From the NCBI GenBank assembly GCA_032622095.1, contig CP136061.1, positions 187,556,369-187,620,368 of the forward strand: a stretch of DNA of 64,000 bases, given 5' to 3'. The notes beneath the pieces are model-generated. The model did not search any database. It worked only from the letters and a program-made list of their open reading frames with translations, and had not been told where the DNA came from. Source of the stretch: Siphonodentalium dalli. Its lineage: Eukaryota > Mollusca > Scaphopoda > Gadilida > Siphonodentaliidae. Shown here piece after piece: positions 36,601 to 48,600 of this stretch (position 1 is its first letter; each line of letters opens with the position of its first letter). Both the position numbers and the translations under genes were made by a program.

Positions 36601-39600
36601 ACAAAGTGTCCTGCCGACCGAACACTGTCTAGTTCAATGGGAACAATTGACCAGTGAAAACTTCTAGAGTAATGATGCAACAAAATGGCTTCAATGATAT
36701 ACAAAACATAATTCGCAACATGTCAAGCTGGTAAAGTCAACTCAGTAACTGAATAGATCCTAGATCATTCTAATATCCATACCGCCCCCCCCCCCCCCCA
36801 CCTCGCGACATGAGGCGCCAATTCAGAGAGACAATAGAACACACCAGACATCTCGTTAGCGAGACTTACTAACGAGACTTGCCTATTTATTTCCTGGTTA
36901 CCGGCGACAATTTTGTTTATATAAAATGTTTTATTACCTGCATTCCCCAAACCATGAGATTATATGGAGGTTGCAGGAGAGCCTGGTTTAAGACATCAAA
37001 TTGGGAGACTTACGGGCAAAACGGGAGATTATATAGTTCACGTGCTTTCTGTTTTAACGTTCTGAAACGAAGAGTTGGATACTCAAAACTGCACATGGCC
37101 CTTTTTAGCTCAACTTTACTTTGTAAAGTTTGAGCTATTGCCATGGCTTGGTATCCGTCGTCCGTGTGTGCGTGTGTGCGTGATGCGTCAACAATTTCCT
37201 TTAGCACGGGCTACAGTTCGTACCTTTGGTCCGATTATTATGAAAAAACATGGCCGCCAGTGGCCATCTTGGATTTCAAAATTCAATCCATTATCACGGG
37301 CTACAGGCTGTACCGTTCGTCTTATTGTCATGAAATTTGTCATGGATGTTAATATTGACATGTAGATGGGAACGAGTAATTTTGGGGTCATTTGGCCAAA
37401 AAACATGGCCGCCGGCAGCCATCTTAGATTTTACTCTTTGCATGACTAAATCCTTTGACACGGGCTACAGGTCGTATCTTTAATCTGATCATCATGAAAT
37501 TTGTAATGGCTGTTGAAATTAGAATGTAGATGGGAACGAGTCGTTTTGGGGTCATTCGGACAAAAAACATGGCCACCAGCAGCCATCTTTGATTTCAAAA
37601 TTTAATCCATTAGCACAGGCCACAGGTCGTACTGTTCGTCTGATCATCATTAAATTTTTTATGGATGTTAATATTAACATGTAGATGGGAACGAGTAATT
37701 TTGGGGTCATTCGGCCAAAAAACATGGCCGCCAGCAGCCATCTTGGATTTTACTCTTTGTATGACTAAATCATTTAGCACGGGCTACAGGTCGTACTTTT
37801 AGTCTGATCATCATAAAATTTGTCATGAATGTTAATAATGACATGTAGATGGGAACGAGTCATTTTGGGGTCATTCGGCCAAAAAACATGGCCACCAGAA
37901 GCCATCTTGGATTTTACTCTTTGTATGACTAAATCATTTAGCACGGGCTACAGGTCGTACTTTTAGTCTGATCATCATAAATTTTTTTATGGCTGTTGAA
38001 ATTGTAATGTAGATGGGAACGAGTCATTTTGGGGTGATTCGGATGAAAAACATGGCCGCCAGTGGCCATCTTTGATTTCAAAATTCAATCCATTAGCACA
38101 GGCTACAGGTCGTACCTTTAGTCTGATCATCATGAAATTTGTCATGGATGTTAACAATGACATGTAGATGGGAACGAGTCATTTTGAGGTCATTCGGCCA
38201 AAAAACATGGCCGCCAGCAGCCATCTTGGATTTTACTCTTTGTATGACTAGATCCTTTAGCACAGGCTACAGGTCGTACCTTTAGTCTGATCATCATAAA
38301 ATTTGTCATGAATGTTAATAATGACATGTAGATGGGAACGAGTCATTTTGGGGTCATTCGGCCAAAAAACATGGCCACCAGAAGCCATCTTGGATTTTAC
38401 TCTTTGTATGACTAAATCCTTTAGCACGGACTACAGGTCGTACCTTGAGTCTGATCATCATGAAATTTTTCGTGGCTGTTGAAATTGGAATCTAGATGGG
38501 AACGAGTCATTTTGGGGTCATTTGGATGAAAAACATGGCCGCCAGTGGCCATCTTTGATTTCAAAATTCAATCCATTAGCACAGGCTACAGGTCGTACTG
38601 TTCGTCTGATCATCATAAAATTTATCATGGATGTTAATATTGACATGTAGATGGGAACGATTAATTTTGGGGTCATTCGGCCAAAAAACATGACCGCTGC
38701 AGCCATCTTGGATTTTACTCTTTGTATGACTAAATTCTTTAGCACGGGCTACAGGTCGTAACCTTTAGTCTGATCATCATAAAATTTGTCATGGATGTTA
38801 GCAATGATATGTAGATGGGAACGAGTCATTTTGGGGTCATTTGTCCAAAAAGCATGGCCGCCAGCAGCCATCTTGGATTTTACTCTTTGTATGACTAAAT
38901 TCTTTAGCATGGGCTACAGGTCGTACCTTTAGTCTGATCGTCATGGATGTTAACGATGACATGTGGATGGGATACAATCATTTTGGGGTCATTCGGCCGA
39001 AGACATGGCCGTCAGCAGCCATCTTGGATTTAACTTTTCTCTTCATGTCTATAAACTAGTATTAGACATTCAACTTTCCACATTCATAATCGCTCCATTG
39101 ACTGTAATACATTAAATTATTCCCTTTCCAAGTTGAGCTACAGTGTCATTGACACTTTCATTATACGTCATATGGGCATAGAAACGGGAACTCTTAGAAG
39201 GGGGTCCGACTAGTCGACTAGTAGTCGATTACCTCTGGCGACTAGTCGATTCCATAAAAACGCTAATCGTTTCAACACTAGCCAGCAGCCATCTTGGATT
39301 TTACTCTTTGTATGACTAAATCCTTTAGCACGGGGCTACAGGTTGTATCTTTATTCTGATCATCATAAAATTTGTCATGAATGTTAATAATGACATGTAG
39401 ATGGGAACGAGTCATTTTGGGGTCATTCGGCCAAAAAACATGGCCGCCAGCAGCCATCTTTGATTTTACTCTTTGTATGACTAAATCCTTTAGCACGGGC
39501 TACAGGTCGTACCTTTAGTCTGATCATCATAAAAATTTTCATGGCTGTTGAAATTGGAATGTAAATGGGAACAATTGGGGTCATTCGGACAAAAAACATG

Positions 39601-42600
39601 GCCGCCAGCGGCCATCTTGGATTTCAAAATTTAATCCATTAGCACGGGCCACAGGTCGTACTGTTCGTCTGATCATCATGAAATTTGTCATGGATGTTAA
39701 TATTGACATGTAGATGGGAACGAGTAATTTTGGGGTCATTTGGCGAAAAAACATGGCCGCCAGCAGCCATCTTAGATTTTACTCTTTGTATGACTAAATT
39801 CTTTAGCATGGGGCTACAGGTCGTACCTTTAGTCTGATCGTCATAAAATTTGTCATTGATGTTAACGATGACATGTAGATGGGAACGACTCATTTTGGGG
39901 TCATACGGCCGAAAACATGGCCACCAGCAGCCATCTTGGATTTTACTTTTCTCTTCATGTCTATAAACTAGTATTAGACATTCAACTTTCCACATTCCTA
40001 ATCGCTCCCTTGACTGTAATATATTAAATTATTCCCTTTCCAAGTTGAGCTACAGTGTCATTGACACTTTCATTATAAATCAAAATTGACAAAACTAGTT
40101 AATGACTAGGTATTTTTAAACTGATTGTCTAGTGATTTTGATTTAAATGTATGATATATATTCACTCTTACCGAATATGAATGTGAAAAACAATGCACTT
40201 ACCGTATTCTCGCGGATATAAGCCCACTTTCGGGCATAAGACCACCCCAGTATTTTCACTAGAAGTAAGTATTCCGGGGTATAAGACCACCTCCTCCCTA
40301 GCCCTAATCATAACCCCTCCAAAACGGCTTAAACTCGGATATGGGCCTTTGCAAACCAAAAATCGGGGTAAAACTGATGAAATAGATGAAAGCCGAGTAT
40401 TGGGGAATATCCCCGGCTTCCAGATTAAGTAAAGGTAAATAGGCCTATAAGTTACTTTAAGAAAGTGATTTTTCAATTAAATGTGAATATTAAAATATAA
40501 TTTTAAACACCTGTCTTATTGTTTTATTGCCCAACATTTCCATAATTCACGCATTAAATGACACTATTAAATTTTGTAAGCAGTGTGGGTAAATCCCGCA
40601 TCTATAGTCTATAGTAGTCTATAGTTTATATCAATATTCAGACTTAATCCGATTATGAAACTAATAAACTCGACGCTTTATTCGTGACCCGTTGTCCACA
40701 TAGAGGATGTTACAACTTACAATAGCGACTAATTGCATGTTTAACAAAAGCCAGTGAGTGTAATTATTTAACACTAACAGTACTGACAAAAGACAGTTAT
40801 ATTTCTGCTAAAAAAGCATGTGTTTTAATAAATAGAGTTATCGCTCCTAAACTGTTTATACTGTAAAACGTGAACAAAATGCAGGTTAAAAATGTTAATG
40901 TCAATAGCCTTTATTTTGGTTATAACGTTGACGTAGTTTGGAAGACATTGTTGTTCAATGACAAGTTCCCCTTCTAGGGGTGGAAAGATACACCGATGCA
41001 CCGGTGTATCGCGATACGGTAACACACGATGCATGCACCGATACAAATCCTTAAATATCGTCGTATTGCGATACACGTATAATTCATAATAAATGATTAC
41101 TGTACGAAAACTTCGAAAAGCATAGTCACTTGATCGGCTATTAAGATATATCGATAGTTTCAGTCCTAAAACAAAGTTAAAACAAGACTTCGCATGTGCA
41201 TATATAGCTTCGCGCGAAAGTGATGAAACGTACTATAATGTGTCCGTGCTGCACGTGCATCGCGTGTTTGATTAGAGCCGGTGCATATTTACGCCACATG
41301 GCACAATTGATATATAACTTCCCGTTTCGGTTTCGGAAGCACATGTCATGTGCGCTCGCAGCCGACGCAATACTGCCTTCTAAATATACCGGTACTTTCC
41401 GCGGTACCCTTCATTTTGACCGCGTAATCGCGTGTCACTCGAACACAATTCGTATAGTTACGAGTCCAGTGGTCTGAATCTAGTACATTGTATTTAGAGT
41501 TACTCCTCTTACATTGGCAGCTCCGCGTTTTGTGATTTATTAACAAGTGATTTTAAGCACGATCACTTAGACACTTACGGACTTTCTTTGTGCAAGTCTT
41601 GATTACCCGATTTTGTGGTCATCGTCCTTGAACTCTTGAGTTTCAACATCCGTTTTTTTTAAATAAGCTTTGTAAATGTAATGGCGTCTACGGAGCCAGC
41701 AGTTGAGATTCCTCAGCAATCGCAGGAAAAATTCATTATAAAACCCAAACCCGCAGACAAATACAAGTCTAAAGTTTGGCAGCACTTCTGTTTGTTAGCT
41801 ACCCTAGTAAATGGGATAAAGACCATTAAGAAGATAGAGAATTCAGGAAAACCTTTCATTTCATTTGCAGTGTGTCGGGCATGTAAAGTGGAGATAAAAT
41901 ACACCGGTAGTACAACGAATATGAATTGCCACATCAAACGGCACCACCCAGAACTGTCCGACAACACAGAGAAATTAAAACCAAAGATGAGTTATTGCTT
42001 CACCCCATCAGTTAAGCTTCCAATTAAAAGTGAAGTAACTTCCTCTGCCATTCCCAGTACTAGTGCCAGTGGCAGTGCCCAATTAGCAGGTGGTGGACAT
42101 ACTGGACAGCTCAGACTGATAGATGCTTTCAAACTAAAAATGTCACCAAACTCGACCAGATACAAATAAAATAGGGATCTTCATAGCTAAAGGCATGCGA
42201 CCATACTCTATTGTTGAAGATATGAGTTTTAGAAGTCTAGTTTGTGAGCTTGAACCGAAGTACCAAGTGCCCTCCAGGAAGCACTTTAGCTCTAAAGTGA
42301 TACCTGACATGTATAAAAAGAGCAAAGAGGACCTGATAGATGTCTTAAATGGTGCCACAGCAGTTAGTTTGACAACAGACGGGTGGACTTCTAGGGCCAC
42401 TGAAAGCTACATCACCATTACCGCCCACTTCACAACACAGGAATGGGAGATTGCTAACTACGTCTTGCAGACAAGAGTACTTCCTGTGTCGCACTCCGGC
42501 ATAAATATTGGAGAGGTACTAAAGGATGCCATATCCGAGTGGGGGGTAGCGCGCCCTGGTATCAAAACTGTCATAACTACTGATAATGTCTCTGCTAATA

Positions 42601-45600
42601 GCATTGCAGTCAAGTATGTAGATGGGTTACAAATTGGATGCTTTGCACATACCCTCAATCTGGCGACGCAGAAGAGTCTTGAAGTTCCAGCTATGTCAAG
42701 ATTGTGTGGCCGTGTACGGCGTATTGCAACATATTTCCACAAGAGTGCCATAGCAAATTCCACATTGAAATTGAAACAAGATCTTCTTTCTCTGCCGAAC
42801 CATAAACTGATAGGTGATGTCGCTACTCGGTGGAATAGCACATATGATATGCTGGAAAGATACCTAGAGCAGCAGCCAGCTGTTCATGCAACACTGTTGT
42901 CTCCAGAGGTGCGGAAAACTATCAAAGATATAGTCACCTTATCAGATGATGACATTTACAATGCCCAAGAGGTTGTGGAAATTTTAAAACCACTCAAAAT
43001 GATCACAACACTTATGTGTGAAGAGGAGACTCCAACCATTTCCCTCATTTTGCCACTACAAAACCAGATACTAACCTCTCTGGCTCCTAAGGACACAGAT
43101 AATGCATTAGTGAAACAGCTAAAGGGGGCAATAATGAAGGATTTGTCTAAGCGGTATGAAGATGAAGAATTGAGGGATTTTCTTCTCCAAAGCTCCTTAC
43201 TTGATCCACGATTCAAGACTCTGCCATTCATCTCAGACAAGGACCGCGATGATGTGTTTGCTAAGCTAGCTGAGAGTGCGGCAGCTCTTTGTGATATCAA
43301 AAATCATAAAGAATTATCGAACTCAGATGGCCAAAATATTGTTCAGGCTGGAAATTTTGGATCTCTAATGGATAACGAATCAAATGATGAACCAGTTCCT
43401 CCGCCACCAAAACGGAGAACTGCCTTGGAGGACATCTTCGGGTCTTCTTTTGTGTGTAACCAGATTGAACAGTCAGCAGCTTCCAGTTCATTAAGCAGTT
43501 TAAGCTTGTGTAAAAGCGAATTAAGTGTCTATAGAAGTGAGCCGTCCATTGGAATCAACACTTCTCCGTTAGAGTGGTGGAAGGCAAATTCCAGAAATTA
43601 TCCATTGCTGGCTTGCATTGCCGCTACAACTCTGTGCATACCTGCAACTTCTGTCCCAAGTGAGCGAGTGTTTTCGACTGCTGGCGATATTATAAATGCT
43701 CAGCGCTCAATGCTGAACTCAGAAAATGTTGACACTTTAATTTTTTTGAGAAAGAACCTGCGTTACCATTAACTTACCAATAAATAGTCGATCTTGTATT
43801 TACTGTTTAGAGTAGATCAGACTCATAATAACTATTGACTTGTTTGAAAGTTGTTTCAGTTGCAAGTAGGCACAGTAATGCTATTTGCCCTAATAAGCTT
43901 GTGTTTGAGTTGTCATGTTTGATTTGATTAAATTCTGAAACAATGTCTGGAGTGTATCTATGTAGTATGTATATATGTATCTAGATACGGTGTATCGAGA
44001 TACGTATCGTATCGTGGCACTAGCGTATCTTCCCACCCCTATCCCCTTCTGCTTCATTATTATACCCACTGTGTGTTTACATAACCAGGAAGCCAGTTCT
44101 CTGTGTTTGGTTACATAAAGGAACATACCGACGTTGTCACTGAACGCGAAAAATATGTTTTTACCGTACTGTAGTTGGACAGACACCTGTGGTGACACTC
44201 CACAGTTTCGAATGATCAGTAGGGGTAAATTTCTTAGAATAGAGTACCAGTGTTTTCTGTCACCATGGGTGTGGTATGTTTATTGAGAGAAGGTTAGTTA
44301 TGAATTTGTGGATTTTTAGAGGATGTCTTTGAGTTTTGAAAAATATTGTTTCAGGTGACCTTGACCCCACCAGTATGAAGTAGTAGCGATTTCTGCGAAA
44401 CAGTGGCTCCAGACACCAGCGTGACTTTTTAGCACCTAAAAATTGTCATCTGCATGAAAAATATTTATAAAAAAATTACAGTGGTGAGAAGTTTGAAATT
44501 TTTTTATATTATTGTGAGGAAACAGTGTTCTTCCAGGCAACATAGGCGGCTATACCATAGATTTTCTGTTTTTTGTGTCCCACGGGCCTGAAAATCGCTT
44601 ATTTTGGCCATTTTTGCATCAAAATTTCATTTTTCAGGCACACAATCAAGGGGCATAACTCTTGCTACCCCCATTAAAATGACAATTCTGTACCAAAATC
44701 TTTAAGCCTACTATGTGCTCAACCCAGGTATATATACATTGTATATGTGTTGTGGGATCATATTTCAGTTATTTTTTATTGAATTGATGCCCCCCTTATT
44801 TTTGCACCAATCCCTGCAGAAACTGTGGAGTGTCACCTTCAAGACCAGCAAATAGCACCATTTTCATCTGTCAACTTGACAAATATTGTTACTGAAAATC
44901 AATTTTTAGCAAATCGGTTCAGTTAGAAGGAACATTGTATGTAGATACACCATTCTTCTATGGATATTCCAATACAGGTTGTCTTTAGTCATATAAATTG
45001 GTGGGGATATGGAGTCTTGGAGCAGTGGGGGGGGGGGGGGGGGGGGTGGTTCATGTATATGGTTATTGGTGATTTTTCAGATGATGGGTACTTCTTCATG
45101 ACATCATATGCTCCTTGAATCTTAGCTGAAAATGCTGATATTGTGACATTACACAGTATACAACAAGATTAGATATTCAGTCTTTCTTATTCACAAGTGT
45201 GAAATATAATAATTCAGGTTTCCTTGGTCATATTTCACTTGACAACATATTGTTCATGTGATGTCATAACCTTGTAAAGCTTTCCCTTAATGCTAAATAA
45301 GACTTGGAATTTTTAACCCATAGTTTTGGGAGAGTATTAAAGATAGTTGTTATATGAAATATTATGTTTAATTTTGATATCTGAGGAAAATATGCATCTC
45401 ATAATATATTTTATACACCATTTTAGCATTTCAGACCTTTTTCAAGCCATATATGATGGTTGAATATATCCATTTTGTCACTACGTCAAGCATAACGTCA
45501 TTGGGTTCTGAAAGACCCAAAAGGGGTGTAATCATGGGGGTGCATGTAAATCCCCACCCAATCTTGCTGCCTGTGATTGCAATAACGCATGGGGTGTAAT

Positions 45601-48600
45601 ATATAATTTTAAGCGGTATAATGCAGAGAATATGGAGGTGTGGTCCCTATTAAAGATTAATAAAATTGCATTTCCCTTAAGGTGACACTCCACAGTTTCA
45701 AATGATCAGTAGGGGTAAATTTCTTAGAATAGAGTACCAGTGTTTTCTGTCACCATGGGTGTGGTATGTTTATTGAGAGAAGGTTAGTTATGAATTTGTG
45801 GATTTTTAGAGGATGTCTTTGAGTTTTGAAAAATATTGTTTCAGGTGACCTCGACCCCACCAGTATGAAGTAGTAGCGATTTCTGCGAAACAGTGGCTCC
45901 AGACACCAGCGTGACATTTTAGCACCTAAAAATTGTCATCTGCATGAAATATATTTAAAAAAAAATTACAGTGGTGAGAAGTTTGAATTTTTTTTATATT
46001 ATTGTGAGGAAACAGTGTTCTTCCAGACAACATAGGCGGCTATACCATAGATTTTCTGGGGTTTTTTTGTGTCCCACGGGCCTGAAAATCGCTTATTTTG
46101 GCCATTTTTGCATCAAAATTTCATTTTTCAGGCACACAATCAAGGGGCATAACTCTTGCTACCCCCATTAAAATGACAATTCTGTACCAAAATCTTTAAG
46201 CCTAGTATGTGCTCAACCCAGGTATATATACATTGTATATGTGTTGTGGGATCATATTTCAGTTATTTTTTATTGAATTGATGCCCCCCTTATTTTTGCA
46301 CCAATCCCTGCAGAAACTGTGGAGTGTCACCTGTGGCTTTGCACGCGCATAGCCGCGCATGGCTTTTGAACTTGAAGCTACATATATACGCCGTTAGCGA
46401 CTCGGTTCTTTTGTATTTGGTGTCTGTTAATGATTTGTTTCCCCGGGAAGTATAATTTAATAAACAAGTAAGATTCACTTTATTTTATTTTATTGAATAT
46501 TCTCGAACATGCCTACGAAGTATACTTTTCCGTTTTGAATTATAAATATTAAATTTCTCGAGTTCGTCAATCTTTTTTTCTGTCTACAAGCTGATATCAA
46601 ATACTTACCACCGCTGAAATTGAAAAAAGATTGGGGTGGGCCTAAACTTTTCCGGGGTATAAGACCACCCATGCCTTTTCAAGCTATTTATTCCCTAGGC
46701 CCCCTGGTCTTATACCCGCGAGAATACGGTAGGTCATTATGTTGAAAAGTTATGATAACGTAGAGAGAATCATATCATTGACCTATCCGCTGGTAGATTT
46801 AAGATTGCCCATGACAAAATGTGACTGGCGAATGGAGAATGAGTCATGTATGTGTCCAGGGAAATTTTTATCTGCATGCGCTGTTGGCCTGCAGATTTTA
46901 AAATTGTGTGTAACCTGTTTATCGTTTGCCTGGTTTGTGCTTAGGTAACCCATATGTTACCAGAAGAGTTGCACAAACTGTTATAATCACAACAATTAAC
47001 TGGAATTAACTACTAATGGGTAAGTCATTGGACTAATAACTTTTAATGTCTCATTTTGGGACTTGAATGAGCAATACTTGTGAGAATCTGTGATTATCGT
47101 GACCTATCAAAACATTGGTATGACCTGTTTCAGGTAACTTGCAGCAGGGTTTCCACTTGGGTGGCAGGGTATCCCTTTAGTTTTGGGGTCCCATTTCCCT
47201 CGCTCAATTTTTTCCAAAACATACATGATACATTATTTTCGTATAAAGTGAACTGAGCATCGCTCATGGGCAGGTCAAATAATATTGCATTGCCATTGCA
47301 TAAATATAATCCTGCATGATTATGTTGTCGGCATTGTTTTGTCGAAGGCAACGATTGTGTTTTATTTGATGTCTCGCAATTCCCTTTGATCTTGATTGGT
47401 GTGTAGCAACGTTGACAGAATGCATCAACCGCTTTGACGAAATGAATTCAATTGAATGGTCAAGATCAAACAAAGGTACTCAATCTGATCAGATGCTCCT
47501 AAATTACTATTTCTTTGGCTTGGGGGGGGGGGGGGTAAAAATTATTTGATTCGAGTCGTGGAACCCACCCATCAAAGCTCAAGAGTGATCGGATATTAAT
47601 TTTTATTTTTTTTTATTTCTCGAGATGTGTAATAATATGTGGCCCAGAAACACGTGGTCAAACGGAGGGTCTCAGACAAAATTGCAGATGAAGATGGATA
47701 ACTCTAAAATCAAGTGGTAATACAGTCAAATGTTTTGATAATTTAGTGATAATACGGCCATATTTTGTTAAACAAAATCTCGTTCAAGTGTAGTCTCGTT
47801 TTTTGCGTCTAGATAACACATGCCGATGACCTGAATCACAAAATTGAAGCACATGGTTGCCAAGTTAGCCAATATAAGTAATTTTGAATGTATGCCATTC
47901 AGAATAAACATGCATTATGCAAATTATGTGCTTCGATCGCAAACTGTGACGGTGATCAATCGCACATATTATTTGTAATCTGTATGGACACTATGTAAAT
48001 TGTCTATGTGGTGCGTGATAGCTAGATGCGGAACTCAATTGATTACCTTATGTTTAGAACTTCAGATATCCAATTAGATATCAGATTATATGAATAAAAT
48101 TCAATGTCAGCCACCGTTATGAGCGAGAAAACATAGATTTGAAAAGTCGTATCCATTGTAGGCCTATGATGTGGTGCTTACATGCTTTTAGTTCATTAAC
48201 TTGAGATCAAAGAAAGACGATCTGTTTTAATTTGGTTTCTATACGAAGCTTCAATGTTCCTGCTTGTTGTCTCAAGTGCAAGGAAATGGCTACTTTTCAG
48301 TGATAAACATCAAATTCCCAAATACAGCCATATTTCCCCCAACCCCTAGCGGAAACCCTGCTATATGGTATGGATACCACTACCAATGTAAATCGGCACT
48401 AAAAATAATTTTATCAATTTTGGTGCCCCTCTCCAATTCCGTACACCCCTGACTCGAGCGGCACCACTTTTGACATTTTTAAACCACACCATTATTTAGA
48501 TTCCCCATATCACGGAGAAGAGTGTATATGAATTTGGTGGAAATCTGCGCTAAAAATATTTTGATCAATTGTGGTGCCCCTTCCGGGCACCCCTGACTCG

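Larger units (their letters stand above)
33727..40077. repeat. Large satellite array with defined head and tail, intron 3
   Basis: The head is TTTTAGCTCAACTTTACTTT, then GAGCTATTGCCATGGCTT and a CGTCCGTGTGTGCG run. The tail is CCAAGTTGAGCTACAGTGTC then ATTGACACTTTCATTAT (40040-40077). Between them lie units of about 155-165 bp of two alternating kinds. One has GATGTTAATAATGACATG with TTTTACTCTTTGTATGACTA. The other has GTTGAAATTGGAATGTAG with TTCAAAATTCAATCCATTAG. Two hAT-type insertions interrupt it (34626-35370 and 36142-39280). Constant head and tail suggest a mobile element with an expanded tandem core rather than a plain satellite. Confidence 0.85.
40202..46729. mobile_element. 6.5-kb TIR element (TA target) filled by nested insertions
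   Basis: TIRs CCGTATTCTCGCGGRTATAA begin at 40202 and end, mirrored, at 46729. TA lies on each side (40200-40201, 46730-46731). A shared subterminal phrase ATAAGACCACC occurs near both ends (about 40239 and 40280, 46660). Inside lie a hAT element (40975-44041) and two copies of a 650-bp element (44191-44837, 45681-46331). No transposase of its own is left. TA target and TIR suggest a Tc1/mariner-like or similar family. Confidence 0.78.

Noticed and set aside
39639-39995. 118-codon minus-strand ORF with a repeated peptide
   Set aside because: It lies wholly in the satellite and repeats with the ~160-bp unit; similar frames appear and break in every array, so it is a by-product of the repeat.
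42458-42841. 127-codon antisense ORF across the hAT transposase
   Set aside because: Shadow of the sense transposase frame; no independent motif.
47144-48361. Firm hAT assignment for the GCAGGGTTTCC element
   Set aside because: No 8-bp target duplication could be matched at the two ends, so the superfamily is not claimed.
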